Shown here: in pieces, positions 42,201-42,611 of the stretch | How the letters are laid out: each line of letters opens with the position of its first letter | Position numbering within the stretch: the first letter of the stretch is position 1 | From: an uncultured Corynebacterium sp. | Lineage (GTDB): Bacteria; Actinomycetota; Actinomycetes; Mycobacteriales; Mycobacteriaceae | DNA length: 42,611 nt | NCBI RefSeq assembly: GCF_902489365.1 | Contig: NZ_CABTZR010000015.1 | Location: 1 to 42,611, forward strand | Reading direction: 5' to 3' | Notes under the pieces: model-generated | Told to the model about the DNA's origin: nothing | Seen by the model: only the letters and a program-made list of their open reading frames with translations | The model's database searches: none | Translations under genes and position numbers: made by a program

Positions 42201-42232
42201 GCCCCACGTGCCACCGACAACGCGCGTGGGGC
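42201..42232 (+). terminator. Terminator hairpin after the small membrane protein
   Basis: GCCCCACG (42201-42208) pairs with CGTGGGGC (42225-42232) around a 16-nt loop; ATTAATCG follows. It lies 9 nt after the stop of the gene at 41868-42191. The T-tract is weak, as is usual in GC-rich actinobacteria. Confidence 0.55.
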
Positions 42233-42322
42233 ATTAATCGTCTTTACCCCCGTCGCCGCCGTCGATTGAGGATCGAACACATCAACTAACCCGTGGTGGC
42301 TACCCCCGTTTATAGTAATGAC

Positions 42323-42350
42323 TTGACGGGAATTTACCACTAGCTATAGC
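42323..42350 (+). promoter_or_regulatory. Candidate promoter of the 3'-end gene
   Basis: TTGACG (42323-42328) and TATAGC (42345-42350) are separated by 16 nt. They lie ~75 nt before the start of the partial gene at 42426. The stretch between contains no other frame, and the leader would be about 70 nt. Confidence 0.4.
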
Positions 42351-42425
42351 CATGTGTGGCGGTGGCCGCTAGGATTATGTTTAGAACACTTCTTCTAATA
42401 CAGGTTTATCTCGGGGGAAATGCCC

Positions 42426-42611
42426 ATGACCACTGTCACACGCCCACCTACCTTTTTCTTTTCCACCACCAACCCGAATAACCCACACGCCATAGCCCGC
42501 GCCAAAGCACGCCGGCCCACCTATGACACCTGGCAGGCAGCCATGCCCAGCCTGCACGCCGATATCAACACCACCGCACTATCCCTGGTCGCAGCCTGGT
42601 CACTGCCGGAA
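42426..42611 (+). CDS. N-terminal part of a possible HNH/DUF222-type protein (runs off window)
   Basis: An open frame starts at ATG 42426 (MTTVTRPPTFFFSTTNPN) after GGGGGAAA and remains open to the window end, 62 residues. It is Ala/Pro/Thr-rich with the helix RPTYDTWQAAMPSLHADINT. It brings to mind the N-termini of corynebacterial HNH endonuclease (DUF222) proteins, but the catalytic part is outside the window, so this is only a guess. Confidence 0.35.
   Translation, partial: MTTVTRPPTFFFSTTNPNNPHAIARAKARRPTYDTWQAAMPSLHADINTTALSLVAAWSLPE

Noticed and set aside
1..42611. CRISPR arrays, insertion sequences, rRNA genes or prophage
   Set aside because: No regularly spaced repeats, transposase motifs, rRNA sequence or phage structural genes were seen in the window.

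Overview
The window looks like chromosomal DNA from a Corynebacterium (Actinobacteria). Protein starts often use GTG or TTG, the DNA is moderately GC-rich, and the gene set matches a neighbourhood known from C. glutamicum: gltX, an oxaloacetate-decarboxylase-like FAH protein, leuB, serA, ilvC-ilvN-ilvB, a PH-domain protein, ilvD, lysG/lysE, gatB and pfkA. The synteny statement is from memory, not from a search.

Layout. Positions 1-2.6 kb hold the tail of an unrecognised gene, two identical tRNA-Glu(CTC) genes, a tRNA-Gln(CTG), a small membrane-protein/winged-helix regulator pair and an RBBP9/YdeN-type hydrolase. gltX follows on the minus strand. From 4.2 to 13.0 kb lies the most unusual part: seven tightly packed plus-strand genes for an anchored-repeat ABC transporter. 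They are a cluster-9 metal-type lipoprotein receptor with a foreign domain inserted in it, an ATPase, a permease, and four membrane-anchored surface proteins. All five exported proteins share the same choice-of-anchor M (TIGR03769-like) domain. A 19-bp palindrome lies between the -35 and -10 elements of the operon promoter.

From 13.1 to 26.7 kb are an isochorismate synthase and a long minus-strand series: FAH/oxaloacetate decarboxylase-like protein, DEDDh exonuclease, cNMP/CBS/nucleotidyltransferase protein, leuB, serA, a lipoprotein, a DUF262 (GmrSD-like) protein, ilvC, ilvN and ilvB. The ilvB leader encodes a short peptide rich in Ile, Leu and Val, followed by an attenuator hairpin. From 27.0 to 30.7 kb, on the plus strand, are a PH-domain membrane protein, ilvD and a GT87 glycosyltransferase, ending in a large composite palindrome. 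Then come a DoxX protein, the divergent lysG/lysE pair, a YkvI-like transporter, an alcohol dehydrogenase, gatB, an aspartate:alanine-exchanger-family transporter, pfkA, an MFS transporter, a small membrane protein and the start of a possible HNH protein.

Functional links. IlvB/N, IlvC and IlvD form the common part of the branched-chain amino acid pathway, and LeuB belongs to the leucine branch. GltX, tRNA-Glu, tRNA-Gln and GatB fit the indirect Gln-tRNA route. LysG/LysE is a regulator/exporter pair for basic amino acids. The surface transporter cluster is best read as divalent-metal (Zn or Mn) capture across the thick mycolate envelope, with repeat domains acting as envelope-spanning partners. 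The family is named in protein-family databases, but I know of no firm mechanism for it.
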